This document shows positions 17,640 through 30,723 of a stretch of 64,000 nt of DNA, piece after piece. Source of the DNA: Pardosa pseudoannulata. Taxonomy: Eukaryota > Arthropoda > Arachnida > Araneae > Lycosidae. The notes beneath the pieces are model-generated. The model worked only from the letters and a program-made list of their open reading frames with translations. It did no database searches and had not been told where the DNA came from. Numbering within the stretch: the first letter of the stretch is position 1; each line of letters begins with the position of its first letter. The position numbers and the translations under genes are program-made. Location of the stretch: NCBI GenBank assembly GCA_032207245.1, contig CM063505.1, forward strand, positions 171,875,082 through 171,939,081. The letters run 5' to 3'.

Positions 17640-18411
17640 TGTTGTAATGTACATACAACCTATACACCAGTGTTCGTTACAAGGGGGAAACACAGAATGA
17701 ATATAATACCTTATATAGATTCAGACATTTATTCTATACATTTATTTACAAAAATACTTGGTTAACATAATCAATCATTTATATTTTCTATTTACAGACT
17801 AATTATCCCACATCACTTTATAAGGAATTATTATTATTAACAGAGGCCTAAGTCAAAGGACTGTAAATATTATTTATAAATTACCTCCATTGAAGTCGCA
17901 GGGGAGCAGGCAGGGGCTTTTCTCACGGGCATACGGGACGAGTTGGTGATGTTGAGCGGGGCGGTGTCAGTCCGGGCGCACGGGACGAGCTCGTGCTAGT
18001 CGATTCTTGTTCCACTTCTCTCGACTGCCCACTTTTAACTCTTAGCTCTCAGCCTTCAGCTCTCACTCCGTTTCCAAAAACTTCACCTAGGTCCCAAAGC
18101 CCCTCCTTCTCTTGTCCAATCCCTTCCTTCGGGAAAATTTTCCCACATCAAATGCCCTTCGGGAGTGCAGGTGGGCTCATTAAAGTAGCCCCTTTTTGTT
18201 CAAGCTGACATTACATTTTAGCCCCTGCTCCCATAATTCACGCTTACAGTTCTGTGCGAGCTTGACCGTTATGCTGCCATTCCGTGAAGTATCCTCTCTG
18301 CAGGGGTCCCTAAACTTGACGTAAATAATTGGGGTCTTAAATTCGTCAGGGAAAATCCTCCCACGGCTATGCATGCACGTGCAACTCACCGTGAGAAAGT
18401 ACCTCGGTACA
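17640..18411 (-). mobile_element. Solo LTR (family A), copy 1, 772 bp
   Basis: The ends are TGTTGTAATG...CGGTACA, that is TG...CA. The five bases GATAG occur on both sides (17635-17639 and 18412-18416), although they lie in a GATA repeat and so carry limited weight. The GC-rich interior matches 47546-48299 (opposite strand) and 55522-56313 (same strand). The polyadenylation signal is on the minus strand by comparison with the 47.5-kb copy. No internal gag-pol remains, so it is a recombination product (solo LTR). The 71- and 69-codon frames inside are not genes. Confidence 0.82.
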
Positions 18412-18429
18412 GATAGATAGATAGATAGA

Positions 18430-20214
<1,785 letters not shown>

Positions 20215-20220
20215 TATATA

Positions 20221-20902
<682 letters not shown>

Positions 20903-21683
20903 TGTAACGAATTCTCGTTACATTAAATTCTGATACAGACTTAACTAAAACCTCAAGAAAAGACGGCATGATGTATAAGAACAGCAAACGTGCCTTTCGT
21001 GAACTTTCGAACTGGGCTCTTCTTTGCATAGTGAAAGGCCGTTGTTTAGCGTAGAATGGATGCTGAATGGAGAATTGTTGGCATCTCAATCGTTCTGTGT
21101 GAGACATTCATTGGGATGCTAGCGAACTGTTTCCAGTGTTCGTTTCAGTGGCATCCCAAAGAAAGAGTTTCACATGACAGAAGGCCTCTACATTGTAAGG
21201 AAACAACAATACCTTACTATTTTGTTCTCCAAGAGATTGTCTATGGACGCCGATTAATGGATCGGCCAGATTGCACCCGATTTCGGCAACCAATTACTGG
21301 CACCTGCTGGCGCTACGCGCGCTTTCCCCACCACGTCATCCACCAGCTGTCCGATCAGCTGAGATGGACATTCTTGCGGTCAGAGGACTATATAAGAAGA
21401 GCAGAGTTCGAGGTCCGGAGAGAGGAGTTTTGACCAATCGAGTCTGGTGTGTGAACTCATCGGCCCAGACTTCGAGGGAGCGACTGAGAGTGTCCTCCCC
21501 CATCCTTTTTTTTCTCTTAGGAAGCTGATTCCTGCATCGATCATCTTTTTCATTGTAGATATTCATCGTTTCATCTGTATTTTATCATAACTTCAATATT
21601 GTGTTTCTTAATAAATATCATAGTCTGTACGTAGGCCTCCGCTATCCTTTTTCCGGGCTCACTTAGAGCCCCAGTACGCTACA
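20903..21683 (+). mobile_element. Solo LTR (family D), 781 bp
   Basis: TGTAACGA...ACGCTACA with ATAT on both sides (20899-20902 and 21684-21687). A TATA box (TATATAAG, 21389-21396) and an AATAAA signal (21610-21615) occur in the right order for a plus-strand LTR with a promoter, an R region and a short U5. The interior is GC-rich compared with the flanks. The 125-residue frame at 21056-21433 and others in this block have no recognisable domain and are regarded as chance frames. An ATAT target matches the habit of some Drosophila gypsy-group elements. Confidence 0.8.
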
Positions 21684-21702
21684 ATATATATATATATATA
21701 TG
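21684..21702. repeat. Short TA repeat
   Basis: The right-hand remainder of the TA tract interrupted by the family-D LTR. Confidence 0.85.
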
Positions 21703-22992
21703 TAAATATAATTATAAATATAATTCAATAAACTAATAAAACATAGGAATAGAATACCAGACTAAAAAAAATGAAAATAAGGAATGATGCTGCCAATGAC
21801 AGTGAGGAGTTGTGACCTCACACTCCATTTAAACTAGTTTTATGTTGCAACAACACTGATGGAAATCACAACATCATACGACCAGAAAGAAGTAAAAAAT
21901 GGAAGACTAAAAAGACACGAATCAAAACAACAAAAACTATACTAAGTACAGCACAACTTGACAGATAACCCTAACAACTTTATTTTAGTATTAAGATATT
22001 CGATTATTTAAATAATTGATACATACAGTGATTACTATTACGTTTAAAATAATTTTTTACAATATTAATAAGAAAACCAGCAGGGGAGTCTTTATTTATG
22101 TGCGTAATAAAGGAAAGTACGAATACAGCTGTCGCTTACATTACTATTTCTGTGCAATCTACTACAATGAATTAAAAAGTTTTTAATAATATTACGTTTA
22201 ACATTTTTACTCACACAAAAATATTTTAAGAAGTCTGCCGTAGTCAAGGAAAGGAACAAATACTTTATTTCGTGCTAATAATTACAGTCAAGCTAACTGC
22301 CGGTCTGTTGAGAAGCAGTGTCCTTTTATATTTTACATTTGGGCAGCCTCACTTCACTTCAGTTGAAATCTTTTCATTCTCAACATGTTCTCCAAGACAT
22401 AATACGATTAGTATCAAATTTAAAATCGTTACGTTTATCAAATAAGTTGTAATTAATGATATCATCCTTCAAATAAAAACTTGCATCAAGAAAATCTACT
22501 CCATTATTTTCATTATAATTATTTTGAATTAATTTTAAACTATTAGGATAAAAATCAAAATTTAAATCATATAAGGTGTAACGTAAATTTTTATATTGAA
22601 CTTTGCACCAAATGTATACACTATTTTTGTAAGAAACTCAGTGACACATGTAAATATCATTGAGGTTATTACAACACATTAGTCATTCATTATTTAACTA
22701 CCATTTACATGAAATGTTTTATTTATTTATTTATTTTTTGACAGGTTTTGCTCTGTCTTTTTGTAATATTTTGATCTTCTGCAACCTTGATTTTTATTAT
22801 TAATAAATATCTTCTTTCTTCGGTGCTCTTCTGCTTAGTTTGTTCCAGTGGCTCCTGCTCCACTGTATGTTGGATGTGTCTTTGTTTCCCCTTGCTTTTT
22901 TGTATAACCTTTTAAAGATCGACTGAGGAAAGTGGACTATTGCAGTATATAATAATAAAGGGTTGTGAGAAATTAAGCCAACATCCCATTTT
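21703..22992. other. AT-rich non-coding DNA, nothing recognised
   Basis: No coding frame above 66 codons and no repeat family was recognised. Confidence 0.4.
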
Positions 22993-23005
22993 CTGATCAT
23001 GGTGT

Positions 23006-23184
23006 TTGATTTGATTTGATTTGGAGTGCTACGGTCTACTGTTTTGCAAAACGAGGGCTATTGAGACCGGAACCTACATCTTAAAGCCGATTCCGAACGG
23101 GTACGTACATCCATGCCACAGTGGGATTCGAACCCACAAACTCCGGTATCGAAGGTCTTCCTAACCAATCGGCCATCGTTCGAC
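23006..23184 (-). mobile_element. tRNA-derived SINE, copy 3
   Basis: Full-length copy on the minus strand with a TTGAT-repeat tail. It has the central hairpin, a B-box complement GGGATTCGAACCC and the head GGCCATCGTTCG. A 13-base target-site duplication, CTGATCATGGTGT, lies at 22993-23005 and 23185-23197. Confidence 0.9.
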
Positions 23185-23197
23185 CTGATCATGGTGT

Positions 23198-25072
23198 AAG
23201 AACACTGGTATATGTTCCTATTTAGTGTTTTACTCTAAAGAGATTAATCTCATTTAAGCTGAGACAGAACCAAAACGAAAATAAATACTATTATGAAAGC
23301 ACATTTTTTACTTGAATATCCTCTTATTTATTCTAATCATGCATGTCGAAAGGTGGTATAATAAACTTAATGACGCTTTATGACAGTTAGTTTTCGATTT
23401 TTCTTCTTGCAATTTATTGCGATATAGATATCAAATTAAAACGGAGATGTTGTTAGACCAAAAGAATTTTCTTCCTTGGCAGATAAATCTACCGTTTAAT
23501 GACTTTGTTAGATTGAATAGCTATTGCCAACACACATTTGGTAAAAAAGTAAGGCCAAGCTCCGTAAAAATTTTCTTACGTAAATCACTCTCCGCCAGTC
23601 TTTCGTAACTATCAGAAACTTGATGTAAAAATGAGTCTCATTACGAAGGTAATAATGCGTTGATTAACGCCTTCATTACCATCACATAGTGATTGAAAAA
23701 TGCTTAATTGCATTCAGTGCTTTTCAAGTATACCTGTTTTGTTTGGATCAATTCATTCATTCCTTACAACAAACAAAATATTAACTTTTACCGTATAAAT
23801 GTCTCTCTGTGTATTAAGATTTATCTGTAAAGTATAGGATAGAAGTTTATTAAAATATAGAATGCAAATATGAGGAATATAAATTACTCCCCATTTATAA
23901 ACATTTATATAGGTGATATTTTCCTTTCATTCGTCAGTTCCTATTACAGGAAAAATTTAAATTAATTTCATATGCGAGAAAGACTTCATTTTAATGATAT
24001 TCATTTAAAATTGGTGTCATTATTGAAAGGAAATAGTACTTAACTTACCAAATTACCAAATACGTGATTTTAAAATGTAGAAACTAGTTCATGTTTTTAG
24101 ATTTTTATATTTATTTTTTATATTATCAGAGAGAATTGCACTTAAATTTATTCCTTGGAAAGTTTTTATGAAATTTCTAATAAATGAAGAAAATGTAGTA
24201 AAAAAATCGGGTTTTTTCAAAAGGTCTAGTTTTTTAATGAATTAAATTATTTCAATATTATTTGATGCAACACATTTTTTATACACTGGACTACTGAACC
24301 ACCTAAAATCTTTGCTTAATTTACATTTAGTAAAAAAAAAGTAAAAGTAGTTTGGTCATTCAAAATCATACACATTGAATTTTTAACGATTTTTTTTTAC
24401 CTCTATATCTAATTATGAGTGTAACATCATTAAAAATTATCCAAATTTAAAGATTTTTGGACATACACTAGTCAATACTATCAAAAGCATTCATCATAAT
24501 TTTCAACAAAATATTTTAAGAACTTTTTGAGAAATCACATTTATAGTTTCAACATTTTATTAAACATACCTATCTGAGAAAAACGCATTTGAAGTTTATA
24601 AAAGCAACTTTAACTGTTAAAAAAATAAAATAATGTTTAAAATTCCCCACACATTCTTGCTTCAAAACATTCTAATTGTCAAGTTGCTAATTATTAAAAA
24701 TACTAGAAAAATGTTTAAATTAATCTTCATGAAAATTAAAAAAGTTTTGTCCGTAAAAAATGCTCTTTTAAACGTCTATAAATTCAAAACTGCCGGTTCC
24801 GAAGTCGTTACTTCCGTTTTGTTTTGATAGCTGTCACTGATGTTTAAGAAGATGTAACTTTTTTTCTAAAATGCCGTAGAGACAAAACAAAAACAGATTT
24901 AGAAGTCTAAAAGTTGAAATTTTACAATAGAGAAATAAAAAAAAATATGATTTTTGGCAAAAAATGACGTTTTCAACGTAGACGGATGCCTTAAGCAGCT
25001 AGACTAGATGCATTTTATATTTTGAAAAGTTATTAATAACTAGGAATATAACTGTCCTTTAAAATCATGAAT
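23198..25072. other. AT-rich non-coding DNA, nothing recognised
   Basis: Short frames (23417-23608, 24633-24827) are AT-rich and show no domain. Confidence 0.4.
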
Positions 25073-25080
25073 ATTAATTC

Positions 25081-26067
25081 CAGGGGTGCAATGAATGTCA
25101 ATTTGGCCGGATAAATTATACTGGACATCTGGTCAAAGTTTCAGCCGGATATCTGACCGGATGTCAGCATGTTTTCTCACTTTTTCTTTTTCAATTTATA
25201 TTAAGTAAATCAGTTTTATATAACTGTCCTTTAAAATCTTGAATATTAATTCTAGGGGTGCAACGAATGTCAATTTGGCCGGATAAATTACATTGGACTT
25301 CTGGCTACAGTTTCAGCCGGATATCTGGCCGGATGTCAGTATGTTTCTCACTTTTTCTTTTTCAATTTATCTTAAATAAATCAGCTCATATATGCTATCT
25401 TATTTTTCTACAACGAATTGTAGTAATTTCTCACATTTTACATTTTATAATTAGTCAATCTCATGTCAGTATGTTTCTCACTTTTTCTTTTTCAATTTAT
25501 CTTAAATTTCTATATAACTGTCCTTTAAAATCTTGACATTATTTAATTAGAAAAATGAATCTGAAAAAAATCATTTAATATCTCCTTCTATGTTTCTCAC
25601 TCTTCAATTTTCTTAATAAATCAGCTTTATATCCTTTTTTTTTAAATTTAATTTTTATTTTCTTTTTATTTATCCTTGTAAATAAGTTTTTTTTTTGTTT
25701 CAGATATAAACAAAATTTTTATTGAGCGGAAAAAAGAAAAAATTTTTGTTTTTTTTGTAATGAAATAAAACCTAATTTTTTTTTTATAAATCTCTTTTTT
25801 TACATAATTCCAATAATACATTTTATTTGATTACATTTTTGTATATTTTCTTTTTTTTTTATAAATTTTTTTATTTTTTCTCTGTGTATATAAATATTGT
25901 TTAAAATTTGCAACTTTTTTTTTGTTATGTTTATTTTATTTCTTGGTATATAACTTTTGGCTGGATGTAGTACCGGATAATTGTAATATCCCGCTACTGA
26001 AATTATCCGGTATAGTGACCGGATATGCCGGATGTAGTATGTTGGCCAGATAACCGTTGCATCCCTG
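25081..26067. mobile_element. Non-autonomous hAT element with a duplicated left end
   Basis: The left end reads CAGGGGTGCAATG and the right end CGTTGCATCCCTG, a hAT-like terminal inverted repeat. The flanks ATTAATTC and ATTAATGA agree at six of eight bases, in keeping with an 8-base hAT duplication. A 172-base unit containing about 30 bases of outside flank plus the left terminus is repeated in tandem (second terminus at 25253). A further partial copy of the flank lies near 25505-25540. CCGGATAT motifs recur near both ends and may be subterminal transposase-binding sites. No transposase was found. Confidence 0.7.
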
Positions 26068-26359
26068 ATTAATGATTCATTCGAAAATTAACAATTGGAT
26101 AAAATAATTTTCTTCGAGTTGGAAGATAGTTTTAATTGATATTCTAATCAAACCCAAGGCAATTAGTAAAAGATGTTATACGTAAGTATTTGCTGTATTA
26201 TTCAGGGGGGGGGGAGGATCGCCTACATCAATTAAAAAGATTTCATGAAATTGGAATCCCCGAGGGAGACAAGAACACAACGACGCCGACAAAAATATAT
26301 AATAAAACTAGTAATAATGAAAATTTAATAAAAAAAAGGGAAAACATCTCTATCTAAAG

Positions 26360-27307
26360 CAGCGGTCGGGAAACCGGGGTAAATTACCCCAAATGGGGTA
26401 AAAATGAAATTTTGTGGTAAAAAATGAAACTTTTTTGAGTAAAAAGTATATATTTTTAATTTGCTATTTTATAAACTTGCTAGTATTTTTTTTCAACTTA
26501 AACAATATAGCAACATATGCAGGTCACACCATCTCACTACCCACCACACTAAAGTGTTCTCGCCATCTCACTACCTATCACTAAAGTGTTCTCTCTTCGC
26601 AATATAGCACATTTTATTTTACTTTAAATTGAGTACAAATAAAGTGACAAGTCAGAGAGCGAGTTTTTATTAGTTAGTTGCTGATTTTATCATTAATGAT
26701 TGATATATCGATAAAGGTAAGCCGCAATTTAGAAATTTAATTTAAATATTTTACAAATATTATTTTCTGTCTCCCTTCAGATGGCAGCAAATAGAAAAAG
26801 AACATACCAAGAAGAATTCCTTAATTACGGTTTTACACAAATAGAAGACAATGGTACAATGAAACCACAGTGTGTTGTATGTATGAAGGTACTGACTTCA
26901 AAATCTTTAAAAAAAAAAGTCATTTGAAGAAACTTAGATAATTTGCATTCACACCTGTCTTCCAAACCGCGAGAATACTTTGCAAATTTAGAAATATCTG
27001 TTAAAAGACAAAGATTGAATAGCAACTTGTTTGGTACATTCGATCAGCGTTCAGCATCAAGGGCTAGCTTTGAAGTAGCCTTGATGCTGAACGTTGATTG
27101 CTCGAAATAAGAAAACCATACACTATTGAAGATTTAGTTAAACCAGCTGCTGTAAAAATGGCAGAGATTATGTGTTGTCAAAAAGAAGCGAAGAAACTGA
27201 ATTCAGTGCCCTTGTCTGCAAAAATTGTGAAATAACGAATTTCTATATTAGCAGAAAATATGAAGGAATATTTTGGGATAATGATTAAAAATGTTCCCCG
27301 ACCGATG
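26360..27307 (+). mobile_element. hAT element, internally deleted (948 bp)
   Basis: The left end CAGCGGTCGGGAAAC and right end GTTCCCCGACCGATG are inverted repeats matching at 13 of 15 positions. The flanking octamers ATCTAAAG (26352-26359) and GTCTAAAG (27308-27315) agree at seven of eight, and their nTCTAAAn pattern is usual for hAT target sites. Only the 5' part of a transposase is inside, so the element is a deletion derivative. Confidence 0.85.
26781..27303 (+). pseudogene. hAT transposase fragment with BED-type zinc finger
   Basis: The start is ATG at 26781 (MAANRKRTYQEEFLNYGFTQ), directly after a splice-acceptor-like CTCCCTTCAG, with a donor-like AAGGTAAG at about 26713. A 5' untranslated intron is therefore possible. 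Residues about 28-60 give PQCVVCMKV followed, after two frameshifts in an A-rich run, by NLDNLHSHLSSKPREYF. This matches the BED finger of ZBED/SCAND3-like hAT transposases, with the first His position changed to Asn. Further on are KPYTIEDLVKPAAVKMAEIM and KKLNSVPLSAKIVK with a stop before RISILAENMKEYF. The catalytic core and dimerisation region are absent because the sequence jumps to the right terminus. The fragment is not functional. Confidence 0.82.
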
Positions 27308-27599
27308 GTCTAAAGTAACAATACAGATTCAAGATAAATGCAAATTGAATACGTAGTGGCTATGGGTCCCTTGGTTATTTCACATACAGTTCAAGTTGTC
27401 ATGCGTGTGAGGCGACATCTGCTGAGATATGCTGGGAAGGAGTCACAGGATGTTCAAAATTAGTCTTTAACAGATGTTTTGGAATATAGTGTAAAGTAGT
27501 GCTTCCTGTTTGATTGGCAGCTGAGGTAACAACTTTCGGAATAAGAATTTAAAAGAAAAAGCAGAAAATATTAAATTTATTAGACATTAAAAAAAATTG

Positions 27600-27672
27600 G
27601 CTGCGTCGGGGATAGAACCATCAACCCGGGAAGTGCTATCAAGTGGGCGGGCATTCTACCAAACGTACAACA
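27600..27672 (-). other. tRNA-like sequence, possible SINE head
   Basis: On the minus strand GGTTCTATCCCC resembles a B box, and GGTAGAATGCCCG about 35 bases upstream resembles an A box. It does not fold as a convincing tRNA by eye and is followed by a T-rich run, suggesting an old retroposon head. Confidence 0.3.
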
Positions 27673-27984
27673 CCTGTACGCTGAAAGTCAACTAATTAGA
27701 GTATATGAAGGTTCCAATAGAAACAGTCCAGAAATTTAAATATTACTATCCGCCTTTGCCATCTTATCAAGAATGAATTTCGTATAGAATAAGAGGAAGG
27801 ATAAAGCTTGAAATAATAGCATTAAACGCTCAAAAAGGGGGGGATGGGGTTTCAATTTTGTTAACCTTAACTCATGAAAAATCCAATATGGATGCTGTAT
27901 CCATTCCAGGTATAACCTCTTGGGAAATTCGAGGACAGACAACTTAAGCTATTATTATATAGGGGATTAGTGAAAGTATCCTCA

Positions 27985-28060
27985 GTGACCGTGGATCGAA
28001 CATACCTGCCCCAGTACAGTAGGCGGGCAGGTCCTACGCTAACATTAGCCCACCAGAAAA
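27985..28060 (-). other. tRNA-like sequence, possible SINE head
   Basis: On the minus strand TGTTCGATCCAC resembles a B box, with GTGGGCTAATGTTAG upstream as a poor A box. It is in the same orientation as the patch at 27600. Confidence 0.28.
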
Positions 28061-29655
28061 GAGGGTTCGTTATACAAACCATATAGATTAGTGGCATCAT
28101 ATGTATCTGTGTATAGGAAATTCGCTATAAGATTACTTATGTTGTGTGATAAGTATGGTGCTTGAAAACTTAATTACAAAATTCCTAAAATATTTTTAAA
28201 AAATACTAAAAATAAGCATACATTTTTTAAAAAAGACGTTTTTATTTAAATCCGAAATAAAAAAAATTAATGAAAGTAAATTAAAAATTATTTTTAAAGA
28301 AGCATATAAGATCTATGAAGCATAAAATAATTTTCAATAAAAGTACCGAAGAACGATGAAAAATTATTGATATTCTAATATCTGTATTATAAAATTTTAT
28401 TAAATATAATATGGGTATGGGCGGATAGCACTTTCATCTTTCCTCTTAAAAATTTCGATGTTTCTGGGTAGTTGCAAACAAAATTACTTTAATCTAACTT
28501 CTTATATGCTTGTTTATTAAAAAATAATTTTTACTTTTTTTATTCAGTATAATTCTTTTTTAAATGAAAGCTTAATTAAATTTTTCTTATTTCTTATAGT
28601 TTTTATTAATTGTTTCTTGTAGTTTAGTACAGTCTTAATAAGTCAATATTTTTACATTTTCATTAATTACAAAACAATATTTCCCTTTACAAGCTTTTGT
28701 AAGAAAATCAGCTCTAAATCTCCCTGCCCATTAGTAAAAATAAGCCCATAACCTAGCGCGTTATTTAGAAACGTATAAGTTTATAAAATTGATGCAAAAT
28801 ACTTAAAATAAGATCTGATTCAAAGTAAAATCTAAATTTACGTGAAAATTATTACGTAATATGTTTTTTAGTCGCAACTAAATGTCTTAAAATCATTGAA
28901 AGTACCTTTTTTGATATATCAATCTTCTGCATTTGAAAACAGAAAATTGTAGCACCAAAGTATATTTCATTATTTAATTATATTATTTTCACACCACGAT
29001 GGATTTGCTAATGATCATGTAGTAAAAGCAATGAAGAACCACACCATACATTTATTGTTGAAGGACAATAACATAAATGTATTATTAAAATGCACTCAAT
29101 GCAATTTTAATACGAAATACTGTGATGTTGTGTATGTTTCGAAAAATATAATTTGACGACAGTTTGAAAAAAGAAGTATCGTTAAGCCTTCATCTGTGTA
29201 CTAGATACTTTTTGCAAAACTATTATTCTGTAACCGGGAAATATATTCAGATCTTATTCTATAAGTGTCATGAACAATGAATTTTTAACTCATTTGCGTA
29301 TCCTCATAACGATCACTAAAATGTATTTTTACGTATTTTCATCTACCATATAATTGTTTGAAATTGCTCTGAAATAAAACTCACTGAATAAATGATTCCG
29401 TAGCGTGTTAGTAATAAATTCTAAGAGTTTAGAAACTAAATTTAAATTTTCCACTATGAAATAATTGTGCTGAGAGTGGAATGGTTTAAAGAAACCAAAA
29501 CAGAAAAAAAGAATAAAATTATTTGTTTCTACAGTACTTGACGATTCCGAACATTTGCAAATACAGACGCTGCCAAACACAATGCATTCTTTTTGGCCAC
29601 GTCGCCACATGTAGTCACCTTTCTCTCAGAGGCTTCAAGCGTACTTATAATCAAA

Positions 29656-30723
29656 ATGCAAACTTCATATAACTCTACATTGCTGAAACAGTATTTATTA
29701 AACGGAGGATTAAATACACAAGATAAAAATATTTTTCAGCGCATAATACGTTTACTTTCTGTGGCAGCAACAACTTTTTCAATTCTCTTCGTTTTTATAG
29801 TAATTTCTAATCACTTCTACCTAGCAACAGCTTACCCAGAAAGAGTTTCCCGAAGGGAAGCATTAGACACGGCTATTACAATAGTAAGTTTTTGTCATTA
29901 CATGTATTGCATATTAAAAATGAAGGGCATGAAAAGTTTTTTAACATTCGTTTTAGATGAAAGAGACGAAGATTTGAAATTAGAAAAGAGAATAGTACAG
30001 TTAATAATTATTTTTTTCTGCCTCAATTCAATTTTAAGCATTTGCAATGCTGTGTCTGATATTTTTACAGAAGACAGTATAGACAGCATCATAGACGCAG
30101 GTTTAGAAGAAATTTTTCCAGGAAATAAACTGATCACTTACATAATGGATGCAGTTAAAGTATCACACGCTCTGTGGTTGTTGGTAACGTTATCTGTAAT
30201 TGGAGATTTTGTCTTGCTCTATTTCATCGTATGCTGTGTTATTAAATCTCTTTGTCAAAAAATTCAACAGAATATTAGAGCAAGAATTTTCTTGAAGAAC
30301 GATTTAATGAAGTTAAATAGACTGTTAGCTTTGACTGAAGATACTTTCAGTTTCTCATATTTTACGTGCATAATATTCATGGTGACACTTCTTATGAAAT
30401 CTGGATATTCTTTGGTGTTCACTAATATGACTTACAACGATTACCTCATTCATTTTCCATCAATACAGGTACTTTTTCTAATGCTAATATTATTATACGG
30501 TCCAATACGCGTTAACGAAATGGTGCAAAATATTAAATGGGAATTGTTAATAATAAAAAACAACTCGTATTCTGTAGATTATGTTGGTTTATTGTTAAAA
30601 GTCTGCAGTAATCAAAAGACTTTAACTTTATGGCAAATGGCAGACATTACTAAAACGTTCGCTTTTGGCATACTCAGTTTTATTTTATCTAATATATACC
30701 TTATAGGTACTTTAAATGCATAG
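29656..30723 (+). CDS. Gustatory-receptor-like seven-transmembrane protein
   Basis: Single-exon reading frame of 355 residues, probably a chemosensory cation channel subunit of the arthropod gustatory receptor family (7tm_7) in sensory-neuron membranes. The frame is open from 29542, but the first ATG is at 29656, so I start there; an earlier apparent start at 29593 is a TTG. Hydrophobic segments lie at about residues 34-57, 71-90, 113-135, 170-199, 230-255, 266-285 and 332-352. That is seven, as the family requires, with long charged loops between them (for example LDERDEDLKLEKR at 100-112). The final segment ITKTFAFGILSFILSNIYLI resembles the family's C-terminal region, though the insect TYhhhhhQF motif is not obvious, as in many arachnid members. 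The length is slightly short for the family (often 370-450). The frame is intact, with no stop or frameshift. No sister gene is nearby. The family assignment is by fold and pattern and needs a profile search. Confidence 0.65.
   Translation: MQTSYNSTLLKQYLLNGGLNTQDKNIFQRIIRLLSVAATTFSILFVFIVISNHFYLATAYPERVSRREALDTAITIVSFCHYMYCILKMKGMKSFLTFVLDERDEDLKLEKRIVQLIIIFFCLNSILSICNAVSDIFTEDSIDSIIDAGLEEIFPGNKLITYIMDAVKVSHALWLLVTLSVIGDFVLLYFIVCCVIKSLCQKIQQNIRARIFLKNDLMKLNRLLALTEDTFSFSYFTCIIFMVTLLMKSGYSLVFTNMTYNDYLIHFPSIQVLFLMLILLYGPIRVNEMVQNIKWELLIIKNNSYSVDYVGLLLKVCSNQKTLTLWQMADITKTFAFGILSFILSNIYLIGTLNA

Larger units (their letters stand above)
27316..29655. other. AT-rich DNA with two tRNA-like patches
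   Basis: Apart from the two tRNA-like patches listed separately, no feature was recognised upstream of the receptor gene. The 93-codon minus-strand frame at 29329-29610 overlaps the receptor's upstream region and has no domain. Confidence 0.4.

Noticed and set aside
21056..21433. 125-residue plus-strand frame
   Set aside because: It lies entirely within the family-D LTR, spans its promoter, and has no recognisable domain.
29593..29655. Upstream 21-residue extension of the receptor beginning at position 29593
   Set aside because: The codon there is TTG. The first ATG in frame is at 29656, so the extension is not supported.
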